This document shows, one piece after another, positions 1 to 7,809 of a stretch of DNA of 27,909 bases. The notes under the pieces are model-generated. The model had not been told where the DNA came from, made no database searches, and saw nothing but the letters and a program-made list of their open reading frames with translations. Positions within the stretch are counted from its first letter, which is position 1. Each line of letters begins with the position of its first letter. Source of the DNA: Actinomyces sp. (lineage in GTDB: Bacteria; Actinomycetota; Actinomycetes; Actinomycetales; Actinomycetaceae); the NCBI GenBank assembly GCA_012837655.1, contig DUQT01000013.1, forward strand, positions 1-27,909, in the 5' to 3' direction. The position numbers and the translations under genes were made by a program.

Positions 1-35
1 CCGAAAGCGTCTCCCCACCTTTAGTTTTACCGCTA

Positions 36-737
36 CTACGACTTCTGTCCGTAAACAGTTTGATATCTCTCATACAGGGAATCGATGTGTTGCTGTTCGA
101 TTGGGATCACGTCGCCAAGTTGTTTCGCGATGTGAACCGTTCGAGCTACTTCCTCAACCATGACGGCGGCCTTGACCGCTGCCTTTGCGTCCTTCCCAAT
201 GGTGAACGGGCCGTGGTTTTGCATCAGCACTGCTGGCGACCGGTGGTCGCGAAGGGTTTCAACGATCCCCCGCCCGATCGAGTCATCGCCGATTATGGCG
301 AATGGTCCTACCGGGACGGGGCCTCCAAACTCATCAGCCATCATTGTGAGCACGCACGGGATTTCTTCCCCGCGAGCCGCCCACGCCGTCGCATACGTGG
401 AGTGGGTGTGGACCACTCCCCCTACGTCATCCATGTGTTTGTAAACGTAGGCGTGTGCTGCGGTGTCTGAGGACGGCGCCAAGCTAGCTGGCGTGCCATC
501 ATCAATCTTTTGGCCATCTAAGTCACAAACAACCATGTTGTCAGCCTTGAGTTCGTCATATGAAACCCCGGAAGGTTTAATGACAAAGAGGTCGGAGCCC
601 GGAACTCGTTCCGACACGTTGCCAGCGGTCCAGACGACAAGCGCCCATCGGGGAAGCTCAGCGTGAAGCCGGGCCACGTTCTCACGAGTTCGTTGAACGG
701 CCTCTTGAATCTCAACAGAGAGCTCGGATAGTTTGAT
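36..737 (-). CDS. araD: L-ribulose-5-phosphate 4-epimerase (class II aldolase family), probable AUC start
   Basis: Cytosolic zinc enzyme that interconverts L-ribulose 5-phosphate and D-xylulose 5-phosphate, feeding the pentose phosphate pathway. With the start proposed here it has 233 residues, close to the 231 of E. coli AraD. The zinc ligands are visible as H110 and H112 in HTHSTYATAWAARG and H175 in MQNHGPFTIG; WTAGNVS and KPSGVSYDEL are family phosphate/substrate-binding motifs. The first canonical in-frame start is GTG at 677, which would remove the conserved N-terminal helix (SVEIQEAVQRTRENVARLHAEL) and has no clear ribosome binding site. An ATC codon at 737-735, 7 bases after GAAAGGG, sits exactly where homologues start, so a rare AUC start is inferred. 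Last gene of the cluster inside the window, 14 bases after the araB stop. The family assignment is strong; the physiological substrate in this cluster could be a related ketose phosphate. Confidence 0.88.
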   Translation of the reverse strand: MKLSELSVEIQEAVQRTRENVARLHAELPRWALVVWTAGNVSERVPGSDLFVIKPSGVSYDELKADNMVVCDLDGQKIDDGTPASLAPSSDTAAHAYVYKHMDDVGGVVHTHSTYATAWAARGEEIPCVLTMMADEFGGPVPVGPFAIIGDDSIGRGIVETLRDHRSPAVLMQNHGPFTIGKDAKAAVKAAVMVEEVARTVHIAKQLGDVIPIEQQHIDSLYERYQTVYGQKS

Positions 738-751
738 CGTTTCGCCCTTTC

Positions 752-2431
752 TTATTTCTTTGCCGCGATTTCGCGGGCTTCTTGACGGATCCTCTTCAGG
801 TCGTGCATGACGTCGCTTTCCTTGCCGAACAGGTCGTGCAGGTACTTGTAGTGCTTGTAGAGCTCGTCGTACCTCTTCGCGTTTTCCTCATTCGGCGTGT
901 ACGCAGCCTTGACGCGCTTGCCCATGGCTTCAGCAGCTTCCGTCACGGTGTCGTAAACGCCCGCAGCGGTTGCACCAAAGATCGCTGAGCCAAGTGCCGG
1001 CGCCTGCGCGGAAACGGCAATCGAAACCGGCAACCTGGTGATGTCGGAGTACATCTGCATCAAGAACTCATTCTTGATCAGACCACCAGCGGCGATGAAC
1101 TCGTTGATCTCAATGCCATGCTCGACAAAGTTTTCGATGATGACACGAGCACCAAAGGCAGTCGCCTCAAGCAACGCGCGGTACTGGTCTTCCGGCTTCG
1201 TAGCCAAAGACTGTCCAACGATCAGGCCCGACAGGTTCGAATCAACCAGGATCGAACGGTTTCCGTTGTGCCAGTCCAGAGCGACCAGACCGTGCTCTCC
1301 GACCTCCTGCTTCGCCGCCATTTCGGTCAGCAGTTCGTGACGCGAAATTCCGCGCTTCTTTGCCTCTTCGCAGTATTCCCCGGGGAGGCAGTTTTCCACG
1401 AACCAAGCGAAGATGTCACCAACAGCGGTCTGGCCGGCTTCGTATCCCCACAGTCCATCAACGAGGCCGCCATCGACGATCCCGAAGACTCCGGGTACTG
1501 AATGGAATTCCTTACCCGAAACAACGTACACGGAGGACGTGCCCATGATCGCTGTCATCTGGCCGACTTCAGTTGCCTGAACTGCAACCGCGGTGACGTG
1601 CGCGTCGATGTTACCCGACGCGACAGCGACGTGTGCGGGAAGTCCCAGCAACTCCTGGCCGCGTTCGTTTAGGGTGCCAACGCTCGTGCCTAGAGGCAGA
1701 ACCTCGGCGGGCATCTTCTCCTTGAACACACCACCGAAGTCGGGGTTCAAGGTGGTTAGGAAGTCCTCGTCGGGGTACTTTCCGTCCTGGTACATCCGCT
1801 TGTAGCCGGAGTCTCCAGCTGCGTAGGATTCGCGACCCGTCAGGATCCACGTCAACCAGTCCAGAGCGTTTACGATGCGTTCAGCAGCGTTGTAAACCTC
1901 GGGCGCCTTTTCAAGCGTTTCGAGGGCCTTCGGCAACAGCATTTCCGAAGACAGCTCCCCACCGTAGCGCTCAAGCCAATCGACTTTTCGTTCCCTGGCG
2001 AGGTCGACAATGCGGTTCGCCTGGTCCTGCGCTCCGTGGTGCTTCCACAGCTTCGCGTAGGCGTGCGGATTGTTCTTGAACTCGTCTTTCTCGCACAGGG
2101 GATTTCCATCACCATCAGTGGTGATGACAGTCGCGGAAGTGACGTCAATGCCCACGCCGACGACATCGTTCTTGTCGATCTTGGCATCTTCCACAGCCTG
2201 CGGAACGATAGTTGATACAACTTCGAGGTAGTCCGCTGGTACTTGCAACGCAAATTCCGGCGGCAACTGCTGGTTATCACCAGCAGTTAGAGTGTGGTCC
2301 ATTACGCCGTGTGGGTAGTCCATCACGGCTGATCCAAGCTCGTCACCGTTGCTGGTATCAATAACTACGGCGCGACCAGAAAGTGTCCCAAGGTCAATGC
2401 CGATCACGTATTTGGGTGAGTCAGTGGTCAT
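752..2431 (-). CDS. araB: Ribulokinase (FGGY family)
   Basis: ATP-dependent kinase that phosphorylates L-ribulose to L-ribulose 5-phosphate in the cytosol. The 559-residue product matches the usual ribulokinase length (about 560). The N-terminal FGGY motif GIDLGTLSGRAVVID (residues 11-25) is of the Bacillus AraB type. SGNIDAH with the likely catalytic base D276, the segment GYEAGQTAVGDIFAWF (329-344), LDWHNGNRSILVD, and AAGGLIKNEF (447-456, nucleotide site) complete a ribulokinase pattern. Start chosen at ATG 2431 because AAGGAGG lies 5 bases upstream; a longer frame to 2557 only runs back into araM. It lies 43 bases after araM and directly before araD, so ribulokinase and epimerase are paired. 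No arabinose isomerase gene is visible in the window, although it could lie beyond position 1. Assignment to AraB is confident from whole-length resemblance. Confidence 0.92.
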   Translation of the reverse strand: MTTDSPKYVIGIDLGTLSGRAVVIDTSNGDELGSAVMDYPHGVMDHTLTAGDNQQLPPEFALQVPADYLEVVSTIVPQAVEDAKIDKNDVVGVGIDVTSATVITTDGDGNPLCEKDEFKNNPHAYAKLWKHHGAQDQANRIVDLARERKVDWLERYGGELSSEMLLPKALETLEKAPEVYNAAERIVNALDWLTWILTGRESYAAGDSGYKRMYQDGKYPDEDFLTTLNPDFGGVFKEKMPAEVLPLGTSVGTLNERGQELLGLPAHVAVASGNIDAHVTAVAVQATEVGQMTAIMGTSSVYVVSGKEFHSVPGVFGIVDGGLVDGLWGYEAGQTAVGDIFAWFVENCLPGEYCEEAKKRGISRHELLTEMAAKQEVGEHGLVALDWHNGNRSILVDSNLSGLIVGQSLATKPEDQYRALLEATAFGARVIIENFVEHGIEINEFIAAGGLIKNEFLMQMYSDITRLPVSIAVSAQAPALGSAIFGATAAGVYDTVTEAAEAMGKRVKAAYTPNEENAKRYDELYKHYKYLHDLFGKESDVMHDLKRIRQEAREIAAKK

Positions 2432-2474
2432 GTGTTCCTCCTTGAACTGATCAGTCCCCTGTGCGACGAAATGC

Positions 2475-3845
2475 CTAGTTTTCGGGGTGCCTGTGCTGGC
2501 CCCAGAAGCCGTCTTCAGCAAATAGCCTATCGACAACTTCATCGAGCATGTTGACATCCGTTAGCACGTCAAGAACCGTGTAGCGCGGGCGAATCTGCTG
2601 CGCCTTGATGTGGGTTTCGCGGAAGCGATCCCAGTCAATCTCAATCATTTCGGGGTGGTAGGGCGCTCCAGCCTTGCGGAGCATGTCCCACGCCTCCTGC
2701 GCAGAAACCAGCTGCTTCTCGCAACGCTCCTTGATTGCCGGCCAAGCTTCCTTGATCTTCGTTAGGCGTTCGCGTAGCGCGTCACCTTCAAGGTGCTTAC
2801 CAAGCGTGTGCGTCACTGCGTCCTCGACGATTCGATCGATTTGCATGGAACGTACTCGCGCTTCGACTTCTTCCTTCGTCGGCGTTTCGGCGACGATCTT
2901 TTCAATATCAAGATTTTCGAGGTCGAGCTTGAGTGTCTCTTCCCAGATTGCGCACGATGCGACGGTGCCAACTCCGACTTTGAAGCCGTGTGATAGCGGC
3001 GGCTCCCAGTCAAGGCCGTGGCCTTCCATCTCCCAGACGTGGGAGAACTGGTGGCCTGCACCGGATGCGGGGCGGGAGGACTGTGCGGCCTGCATTGCGA
3101 GGCCGGACATGATGTTGCCCTCACCCAGCTTCGCGATTTCATCGACGTCGCCAGCTGCGATTGCTTCCGGATTGTTCAGCGTGTCGCGTAGCGGCCCCTG
3201 GACCAGGCTCCACACGTAGTCATCAATTGGTTCGATGCCGAGTTCGTCGGCCAGGATCCAGTCTGCGCCTGCCGGGATCTTCTCGATCAGGTCGCCGTAT
3301 CCGGTTGCGGTCAGGCGCTGCGGCGCTTCTGCCATGACGTCCAAGTCAGCGATTAGCGCGGCCGGGGCCGGGCATTCACGCGTGATCTTGAAACCGTCGC
3401 GGGCAATGGACGCGCCAAACGATGCGTAGCCGTCAACAGATGCGGCTGTACAGACGTTCATGTATTCGCGTCCAAGCTCACCGCTTGCCAGCTTCGCAAT
3501 GTCATTGAGCGTGCCGGATGCGATTGAGCAAACTACAACGTCGTCGCCCAGCGGCTTGATGTAGTCGCGCAGGATTTCAACGTTTTCGTAACCCGCATAC
3601 AGGGTGGGTGTGCCCGGGAAGACGTACGGTTCCGCAACGGCTTCAACGCCGGCTTCCTCGAGCGACTTGACTACTTCGTCACCGCAGGCCGCAAAGGTGT
3701 TGCCGTCTGCGACAACCAGAACTTTCTTGTCAGGGAAGACCCTCTTGAAGACCTCACCGGTCTTCTTGACTGCGCCTTTTTCAAACGCGATTTCGCGAGT
3801 CTCTGTTGCTGTTTTGAGTGCTGTTTGAATCAGTTCGCTAGACAT
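2475..3845 (-). CDS. araM: sn-Glycerol-1-phosphate dehydrogenase-like protein (AraM/EgsA family)
   Basis: Family members are NAD(P)-dependent metal enzymes that reduce dihydroxyacetone phosphate to sn-glycerol 1-phosphate, or run in reverse on polyol phosphates. Length is 456 residues, longer than B. subtilis AraM (about 394), with the extra sequence in the C-terminal half. The dinucleotide-binding motif ASGTLND lies at 109-115. Likely metal ligands are D138 (ASVDGYASFGASI) and the histidines H265 and H276 in SGAGHQFSHVWEMEGH. SD AAAGGAG lies 10 bases before ATG 3845. It is 23 bases after the second kinase gene and 43 bases before araB. In B. subtilis araM is in the arabinose operon next to araL, and its product makes glycerol 1-phosphate for a prenyl-glycerol ether. 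In this cluster an alternative, inferred role is oxidation of a polyol phosphate produced by the neighbouring FGGY kinase. Confidence 0.85.
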   Translation of the reverse strand: MSSELIQTALKTATETREIAFEKGAVKKTGEVFKRVFPDKKVLVVADGNTFAACGDEVVKSLEEAGVEAVAEPYVFPGTPTLYAGYENVEILRDYIKPLGDDVVVCSIASGTLNDIAKLASGELGREYMNVCTAASVDGYASFGASIARDGFKITRECPAPAALIADLDVMAEAPQRLTATGYGDLIEKIPAGADWILADELGIEPIDDYVWSLVQGPLRDTLNNPEAIAAGDVDEIAKLGEGNIMSGLAMQAAQSSRPASGAGHQFSHVWEMEGHGLDWEPPLSHGFKVGVGTVASCAIWEETLKLDLENLDIEKIVAETPTKEEVEARVRSMQIDRIVEDAVTHTLGKHLEGDALRERLTKIKEAWPAIKERCEKQLVSAQEAWDMLRKAGAPYHPEMIEIDWDRFRETHIKAQQIRPRYTVLDVLTDVNMLDEVVDRLFAEDGFWGQHRHPEN

Positions 3846-3868
3846 ATAGTTTCTACTCCTTTACGACG

Positions 3869-5440
3869 TTATTTTTTAGCGGCTTCGTGGTCCACGGACT
3901 TGTGGATCAGGTCGCGCATCTGCGGGTACGCATCCATGTACTGCTGTAGGTAGAACTTGTACTCATCGTGGGTGTCCATGTTCGGCTCGATGCGATCCTT
4001 TTCGTGGACCATGTTTTCGGCCGCTTCCTGGATGGATGAGTAGTAGCCAGAGCCAACTGCTGCAAGCATGCAGGATCCGAGGACGACTGCGTCGCCCACT
4101 TCGGTGAGGACTACAGGTAGTCCGGTTACATCCGCGTGCATCTGCATCCAGTAGCGCGACTTGGTTGCGCCACCAGCTGCAACTAGCTCAGTGGGAACCA
4201 GGCCGGCGTCACCCATTGCCTTCAGGGTGTGGGCGGTGCCGAAGCAGACGGCTTCCATGATCGCGTGGTATAGGTGCTCAGGCGTGTGACGCAGTGAGAG
4301 GCCCCAAATGATTCCACGTGCCTTCGAGTCCGTGTAGGGCGTGCGGTTGCCCTGGAAGTACTCGTTCACGATCAGGCCCTCAGAGCCTGGCGGAATGTCT
4401 GCGCAAGCCTTATCTAGGTACTGGTAGGGGTTCAGGCCGACGCGCTCGGTTGCCTGTACGACGTCGCGAGCAAACCCGTCCTTGAACCACTTCAGAACAG
4501 ATCCGGATGAAACCAGACCGCCCTCTACTGTGTACTGTCCCTTGATTACACCGTCGGTGTAGCCTCCAAAGAAGCCGGGGCCGTGCAGCGGCTTGTCGGA
4601 CTGGCCGTTAATAACCTGCGAGGAGCCGGTCGTGACCGCGATGCGGCCGGGAGCGACTACACCCATGCCGATCTGGCCTGCCCAGGCATCCGCGGATCCC
4701 TGTGCGACCGGGATTCCCGGTACCAGGCCCAGCTCGGAAGCGGCTGCTGCTGAAAGCGTGCCAATCGGCTCGCCCAGGTCCACAACGCGCTCAGGAACCT
4801 TTTCGAAGACGTCACCGCAACCGATGTACTCGTAGAAGTCTACGGGCCAGCCACCGTAGTCGCGGTTGTAGTAGCCACGCATTGCGGCGGAGTTAATGTT
4901 CACTGACCATTCGCCGGTCAGCTTGTAGGTTACCCAGTCAGGTGCGTCAACCAGGCGGTAAGCAGCCTTGTACAGTTCCGGCTTGTTTTCGCGTAGCCAG
5001 GCTGCCTTGAAGGGGAACCATTCCGCGGTCGCGCCCAGGGTTCCGCCACCGTTGTAGAGGCGTGCCCAGTGGTCGATTTCAGATGCGCGTGCGGCCTGTT
5101 CCGTTGCGCGCACGTCCATCCACATGATCGCGTTGCTCAGTTCCTTACCGGACTTGTCCATCGGCACGACCGTCATGGTGGTCGCGTCGTAGGAGATGCC
5201 GCCAATCTGGCGCGCCTTAATTCCGGTGTTGTTCAGCACCATTGCGACCGATGCCTTCAGAGCCTCCCACCAGTCGAGGGGCGACTGCTCTGCCCAACCG
5301 GGCCGCGGGTGGGTCGTTTTGTACGGAGTGGCAGCAAATCCAAGCGGGCTACCCTTTAGGTCGAATAGGGCGACTCGGCACGACTCGGTGCCGTAGTCGA
5401 TGCCCATCAGGAAAGGCCCTTCATAAGCTTGCGTTACCAT
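3869..5440 (-). CDS. FGGY-family carbohydrate kinase of unknown substrate
   Basis: ATP-dependent sugar or polyol kinase, 523 residues, the normal FGGY length. Visible motifs are MGIDYGTESCRVALFD (12-27, N-terminal phosphate-binding region), GSADAWAG with probable catalytic base D251 (248-255), TTGSSQV, and AAGGATKSRYW (421-431, adenosine site of domain II). It is clearly distinct from the AraB two genes downstream, so the cluster has two different FGGY kinases. FGGY enzymes include kinases of ketoses (xylulose, ribulose) and of polyols (glycerol, erythritol), and the motif set alone does not decide between them. Start at ATG 5440 is supported by AAAGGA shortly upstream; a longer reading frame to 5539 lacks such support and has no family counterpart. 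It sits between the HAD phosphatase and araM. I infer that it makes the phosphorylated substrate for the AraM-like dehydrogenase or the isomerase. Confidence 0.9.
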   Translation of the reverse strand: MVTQAYEGPFLMGIDYGTESCRVALFDLKGSPLGFAATPYKTTHPRPGWAEQSPLDWWEALKASVAMVLNNTGIKARQIGGISYDATTMTVVPMDKSGKELSNAIMWMDVRATEQAARASEIDHWARLYNGGGTLGATAEWFPFKAAWLRENKPELYKAAYRLVDAPDWVTYKLTGEWSVNINSAAMRGYYNRDYGGWPVDFYEYIGCGDVFEKVPERVVDLGEPIGTLSAAAASELGLVPGIPVAQGSADAWAGQIGMGVVAPGRIAVTTGSSQVINGQSDKPLHGPGFFGGYTDGVIKGQYTVEGGLVSSGSVLKWFKDGFARDVVQATERVGLNPYQYLDKACADIPPGSEGLIVNEYFQGNRTPYTDSKARGIIWGLSLRHTPEHLYHAIMEAVCFGTAHTLKAMGDAGLVPTELVAAGGATKSRYWMQMHADVTGLPVVLTEVGDAVVLGSCMLAAVGSGYYSSIQEAAENMVHEKDRIEPNMDTHDEYKFYLQQYMDAYPQMRDLIHKSVDHEAAKK

Positions 5441-5590
5441 TGTTTTTCCTTTCAGCGTCATCGCCGAATCACGTGGCATGCTTCGTCGCAGCCACTTAAG
5501 ATGTTGATTCTTGTTTCTTGAGGTTTTTCGAACGCGCATGCGTTCACAGTTTTGAATATTTCAACCCAAAATGGGCATCCATGAGGGCGC

Positions 5591-5623
5591 AGCTGGGTTA
5601 CCCACCACGGTGGGATTCCAGCT
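5591..5623 (-). promoter_or_regulatory. Two-tier hairpin between phosphatase and FGGY kinase genes
   Basis: Inverted repeat AGCTGG (5591-5596) with CCAGCT (5618-5623), enclosing a second perfect stem CCCACC/GGTGGG around a 2-base centre. It lies in the roughly 200-base gap between the HAD gene stop (5649) and the kinase start (5440). No U-tract follows on the minus strand, so a processing or mRNA-stabilising hairpin is more likely than a terminator. Confidence 0.4.
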
Positions 5624-5648
5624 ACCCCTGCGACACGTTGATGTGGCC

Positions 5649-6515
5649 CTAGTTGTCCTCGGTCCAGCCAAGTTCTTCCCACACCTCAGCGGGCATGAGT
5701 CGATCAAGCCTGTCGATTAGATAGGTGGGCTGGTCCTTTTCATCCAGAGCAAGCGCTTCTTCCAAAGTGGAATCACCGGTTAGCGGCATCGCTGAGGGCA
5801 TGCCCTCCTGGACCGCCATCTGGATGTCCGTCCCCAGACGGTCACCAACCATGATGCAGTGCTTCGGATCCACGTCGAGTCCGACAATTGCGGCCTCGAG
5901 CATCGCCGGATTTGGTTTCCCGATGACCATTTCGCACTTGGTTTGGGTGCACGCTTCGATCGCAGCGATGATTGAAGCGCAGTCTGGTTCTCCGCGGCCT
6001 CCCGGGAACGGACAGTACCGATCCGGGTTCGTTGCAACGAGGATTGCGCGCTTGTGGAACCAGATTGCATCAAATGCGATCTGTAGCTTTTCGTACGTGA
6101 ACGTGCGGTCGTAGGACGCCACGACGATGTCGATTTTTTCGGGATCGTCGCTCATCTTGATGCCGGCTTCACGGAACGCGTTGATGAGCGGTTCCTCTGC
6201 GATGGGAAACACGACAGCGTCGGGGTGATGCGCCTTCAGCCAGGCGGTCATCGTGACTACAGTGTTAGCGATTTCTGAAATGTCCGTCGGCAGGCCGAGC
6301 ATTTCCAACTTTTCGACGTACTGCTCAGGGTCCTTGGTTGGATTGTTGGAAAGGTAGCGGATCGGAATGTCGCGACGGCGCAGTTCTTCAATGAACCGTT
6401 TCACGCCCGGGAGCAAGTGGTCTCCGAGGTAGATAGTTCCATCCATGTCAAAGATGTATGCATCGTAAAACTCGGTTGGAAACTTCAAGTGAGATTTAGT
6501 GTCAGTCATTTTCAC
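5649..6515 (-). CDS. HAD-IIA (NagD/AraL-type) sugar phosphatase
   Basis: Haloacid-dehalogenase-fold phosphatase of the NagD subfamily; these cytosolic enzymes hydrolyse small sugar or polyol phosphates and often prevent toxic phosphosugar build-up. Length is 288 residues. HAD motif I is FDMDGTIYLG with nucleophile D23 and acid/base D25, motif II is YLSNNPT (S56), motif III is the Lys in VIGKPNP and motif IV is MVGDRLGTDIQMA. The start is either GTG 6515 or ATG 6509; the latter follows GGGTGA at very short spacing, so the choice is open. It lies between the membrane protein gene and the second kinase gene. The B. subtilis arabinose operon also carries a phosphatase of this type (AraL) beside araM, araB and araD, which supports an AraL-like role as sugar-phosphate detoxifier or recycler. 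The exact substrate cannot be read from sequence. Confidence 0.9.
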   Translation of the reverse strand: MKMTDTKSHLKFPTEFYDAYIFDMDGTIYLGDHLLPGVKRFIEELRRRDIPIRYLSNNPTKDPEQYVEKLEMLGLPTDISEIANTVVTMTAWLKAHHPDAVVFPIAEEPLINAFREAGIKMSDDPEKIDIVVASYDRTFTYEKLQIAFDAIWFHKRAILVATNPDRYCPFPGGRGEPDCASIIAAIEACTQTKCEMVIGKPNPAMLEAAIVGLDVDPKHCIMVGDRLGTDIQMAVQEGMPSAMPLTGDSTLEEALALDEKDQPTYLIDRLDRLMPAEVWEELGWTEDN

Positions 6516-6592
6516 CCATTAAATATTGGAGGACGGAGGTGGATACGCACCTTTCCCAGAGGTGGCGTGCCCTCGGTTTTGTTCCAGGTATG

Positions 6593-6641
6593 GCAATGGG
6601 CGCCGGGGACCGATTTAACGATTCCGACCGGCACCCATTGC
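6593..6641 (-). promoter_or_regulatory. Long stem-loop between membrane protein and phosphatase genes
   Basis: Inverted repeat with 14-base arms, 6593-6606 and 6628-6641, around a 21-base loop. On the minus-strand transcript all positions pair, including one G-U wobble. It starts about 20 bases after the membrane-protein stop codon. No U-run follows, so a 3'-end protecting or processing structure that separates expression of the upstream genes from the downstream enzymes is more likely than full termination. Confidence 0.5.
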
Positions 6642-6662
6642 GGTTGTTCTCAAATGTGTGCT

Positions 6663-7640
6663 TTACATAAGCATTGCGCCGAGCGCCATAACGATGGTCG
6701 TTGACGGCCAGATGGCGAATGCCGGCGGATCAATGTGAGTGTCGCCAGGCGAGTAGCTGGTGCGGTTACCAAGCTCACCGATCGCAGCGGCCATGACACC
6801 GAACACGGCGCCCAGGATGAGGGCGAGGATGCCGTTCTCCCAAACCTCGAAGAAGGTAACGCCTGCCAGACCACCGATGATGGTGATGTGGTGGGTAACC
6901 GGAATGGTTACGCCGCGCGACAGCAGGATAATGGTTACTGCAGACAGTGCGAAGGGCAACGTCTTGGCATTGGCCATTAGGATTTCTGCGGTTGCTTCAT
7001 CTACGCCGGTTAGTGCGTGGTAGTAAACCATCATTGACATGCCGGCGCCCAGAAGACCGCCGAGAGCACCAATGGTGATCCACTGGCTCGGCTTTTCTTG
7101 CCATGCAATCCAGTGCTTGTTGCCTTCAAGCTTGGAAGCCCATGCAAATGGAGCCGTCTTACCGAATGCGAGGCGGGTGATAATACCCTGGATCACAACG
7201 GTCATAGCGACGGTGTCCGTGTGTGTACCGAACCACGGGATCAGTGCAATGAGGTTGTTGATGACGTAGCCGAGCATGCCGAATCCGGCACCGACTAGCA
7301 AAACATCAGGCTGACCGAGGCCGGCAAGTGCCGTGTTCAGGTCTCGCCCAGCGCCCGTTTCTTTAAGTTCGCCCTTCCTACTTGCCGCGTAGGCTGCTGC
7401 AGCAGCAGCACCGGCAAAGGCAATGTGAGGACCAAATACGGGGCCGAATGCTACGTAGCTGAATCCTACGTCCGAGCCCGTGGCCATTGAGATGCCGAAT
7501 GCAAGAAGGATGAAGATACCTGTAAAACCAAATGCTAGGTTACCGCCGATAGCGGCGCCGATGAAGCCGCCACCAGCGGCTGCGATAAGCCAGAACAAGT
7601 CCATGTTTCCAAGGAATTCCAAGGCTGCGTCTGGAGTCAT
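6663..7640 (-). CDS. Unrecognised glycine-rich polytopic membrane protein, candidate transporter
   Basis: I do not recognise the family. The 325-residue product has about nine or ten hydrophobic segments (approximately 14-37, 39-55, 61-88, 112-136, 143-160, 187-209, 229-243, 247-264, 269-289, 306-325). Many contain Gly/Ala runs such as AAAGGGFIGAAIGG and AGAAAAAAYAA, consistent with tightly packed transmembrane helices. A cytoplasmic-looking basic loop (ASRKGELKETGAGRD) follows segment three, and PVTHHITIIGG carries a buried HH pair. There is no signal peptide and no ATP-binding, PTS EIIA/EIIB or binding-protein partner next door. It is the only membrane protein in an otherwise complete sugar-phosphate cluster, between the isomerase and phosphatase genes, so a single-component uptake permease for the cluster's substrate is inferred. 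SD AAGGTGG is close to ATG 7640. The function is not proven. Confidence 0.55.
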   Translation of the reverse strand: MTPDAALEFLGNMDLFWLIAAAGGGFIGAAIGGNLAFGFTGIFILLAFGISMATGSDVGFSYVAFGPVFGPHIAFAGAAAAAAYAASRKGELKETGAGRDLNTALAGLGQPDVLLVGAGFGMLGYVINNLIALIPWFGTHTDTVAMTVVIQGIITRLAFGKTAPFAWASKLEGNKHWIAWQEKPSQWITIGALGGLLGAGMSMMVYYHALTGVDEATAEILMANAKTLPFALSAVTIILLSRGVTIPVTHHITIIGGLAGVTFFEVWENGILALILGAVFGVMAAAIGELGNRTSYSPGDTHIDPPAFAIWPSTTIVMALGAMLM

Positions 7641-7661
7641 TTGTCCACCTTATTTGTCTTG

Positions 7662-7799
7662 AATAGCCTTTCTGGGGCTATTGTTGTATGGGAATTTTCG
7701 CGTTTACTCAGCATCGAGCATGCGCGAAAGATGCTGACTTTTCGACCCTACTCAAAAGTCTGTGACTTTTTGCATGAGTCAAGCTCGTTTGAACAAACG
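7662..7799 (-). promoter_or_regulatory. Structured leader with several hairpins upstream of the membrane protein gene
   Basis: The 169-base gap between the isomerase stop and the membrane-protein start holds four inverted repeats: AATAGCC/GGCTATT (7662-7682), CAGCATC/GATGCTG (7709-7736), AAAAGTC/GACTTTT with outer ACTC/GAGT (7750-7779), and the palindrome CGTTTGAACAAACG (7786-7799). Such density suggests post-transcriptional control or an operator plus attenuator. No known riboswitch class was recognised. Confidence 0.4.
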
Positions 7800-7809
7800 T
7801 GCAGAGGAG

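Noticed and set aside
752..2557. Longer AraB start at 2557
   Set aside because: The extension overlaps araM and does not resemble ribulokinase; ATG 2431 has AAGGAGG.
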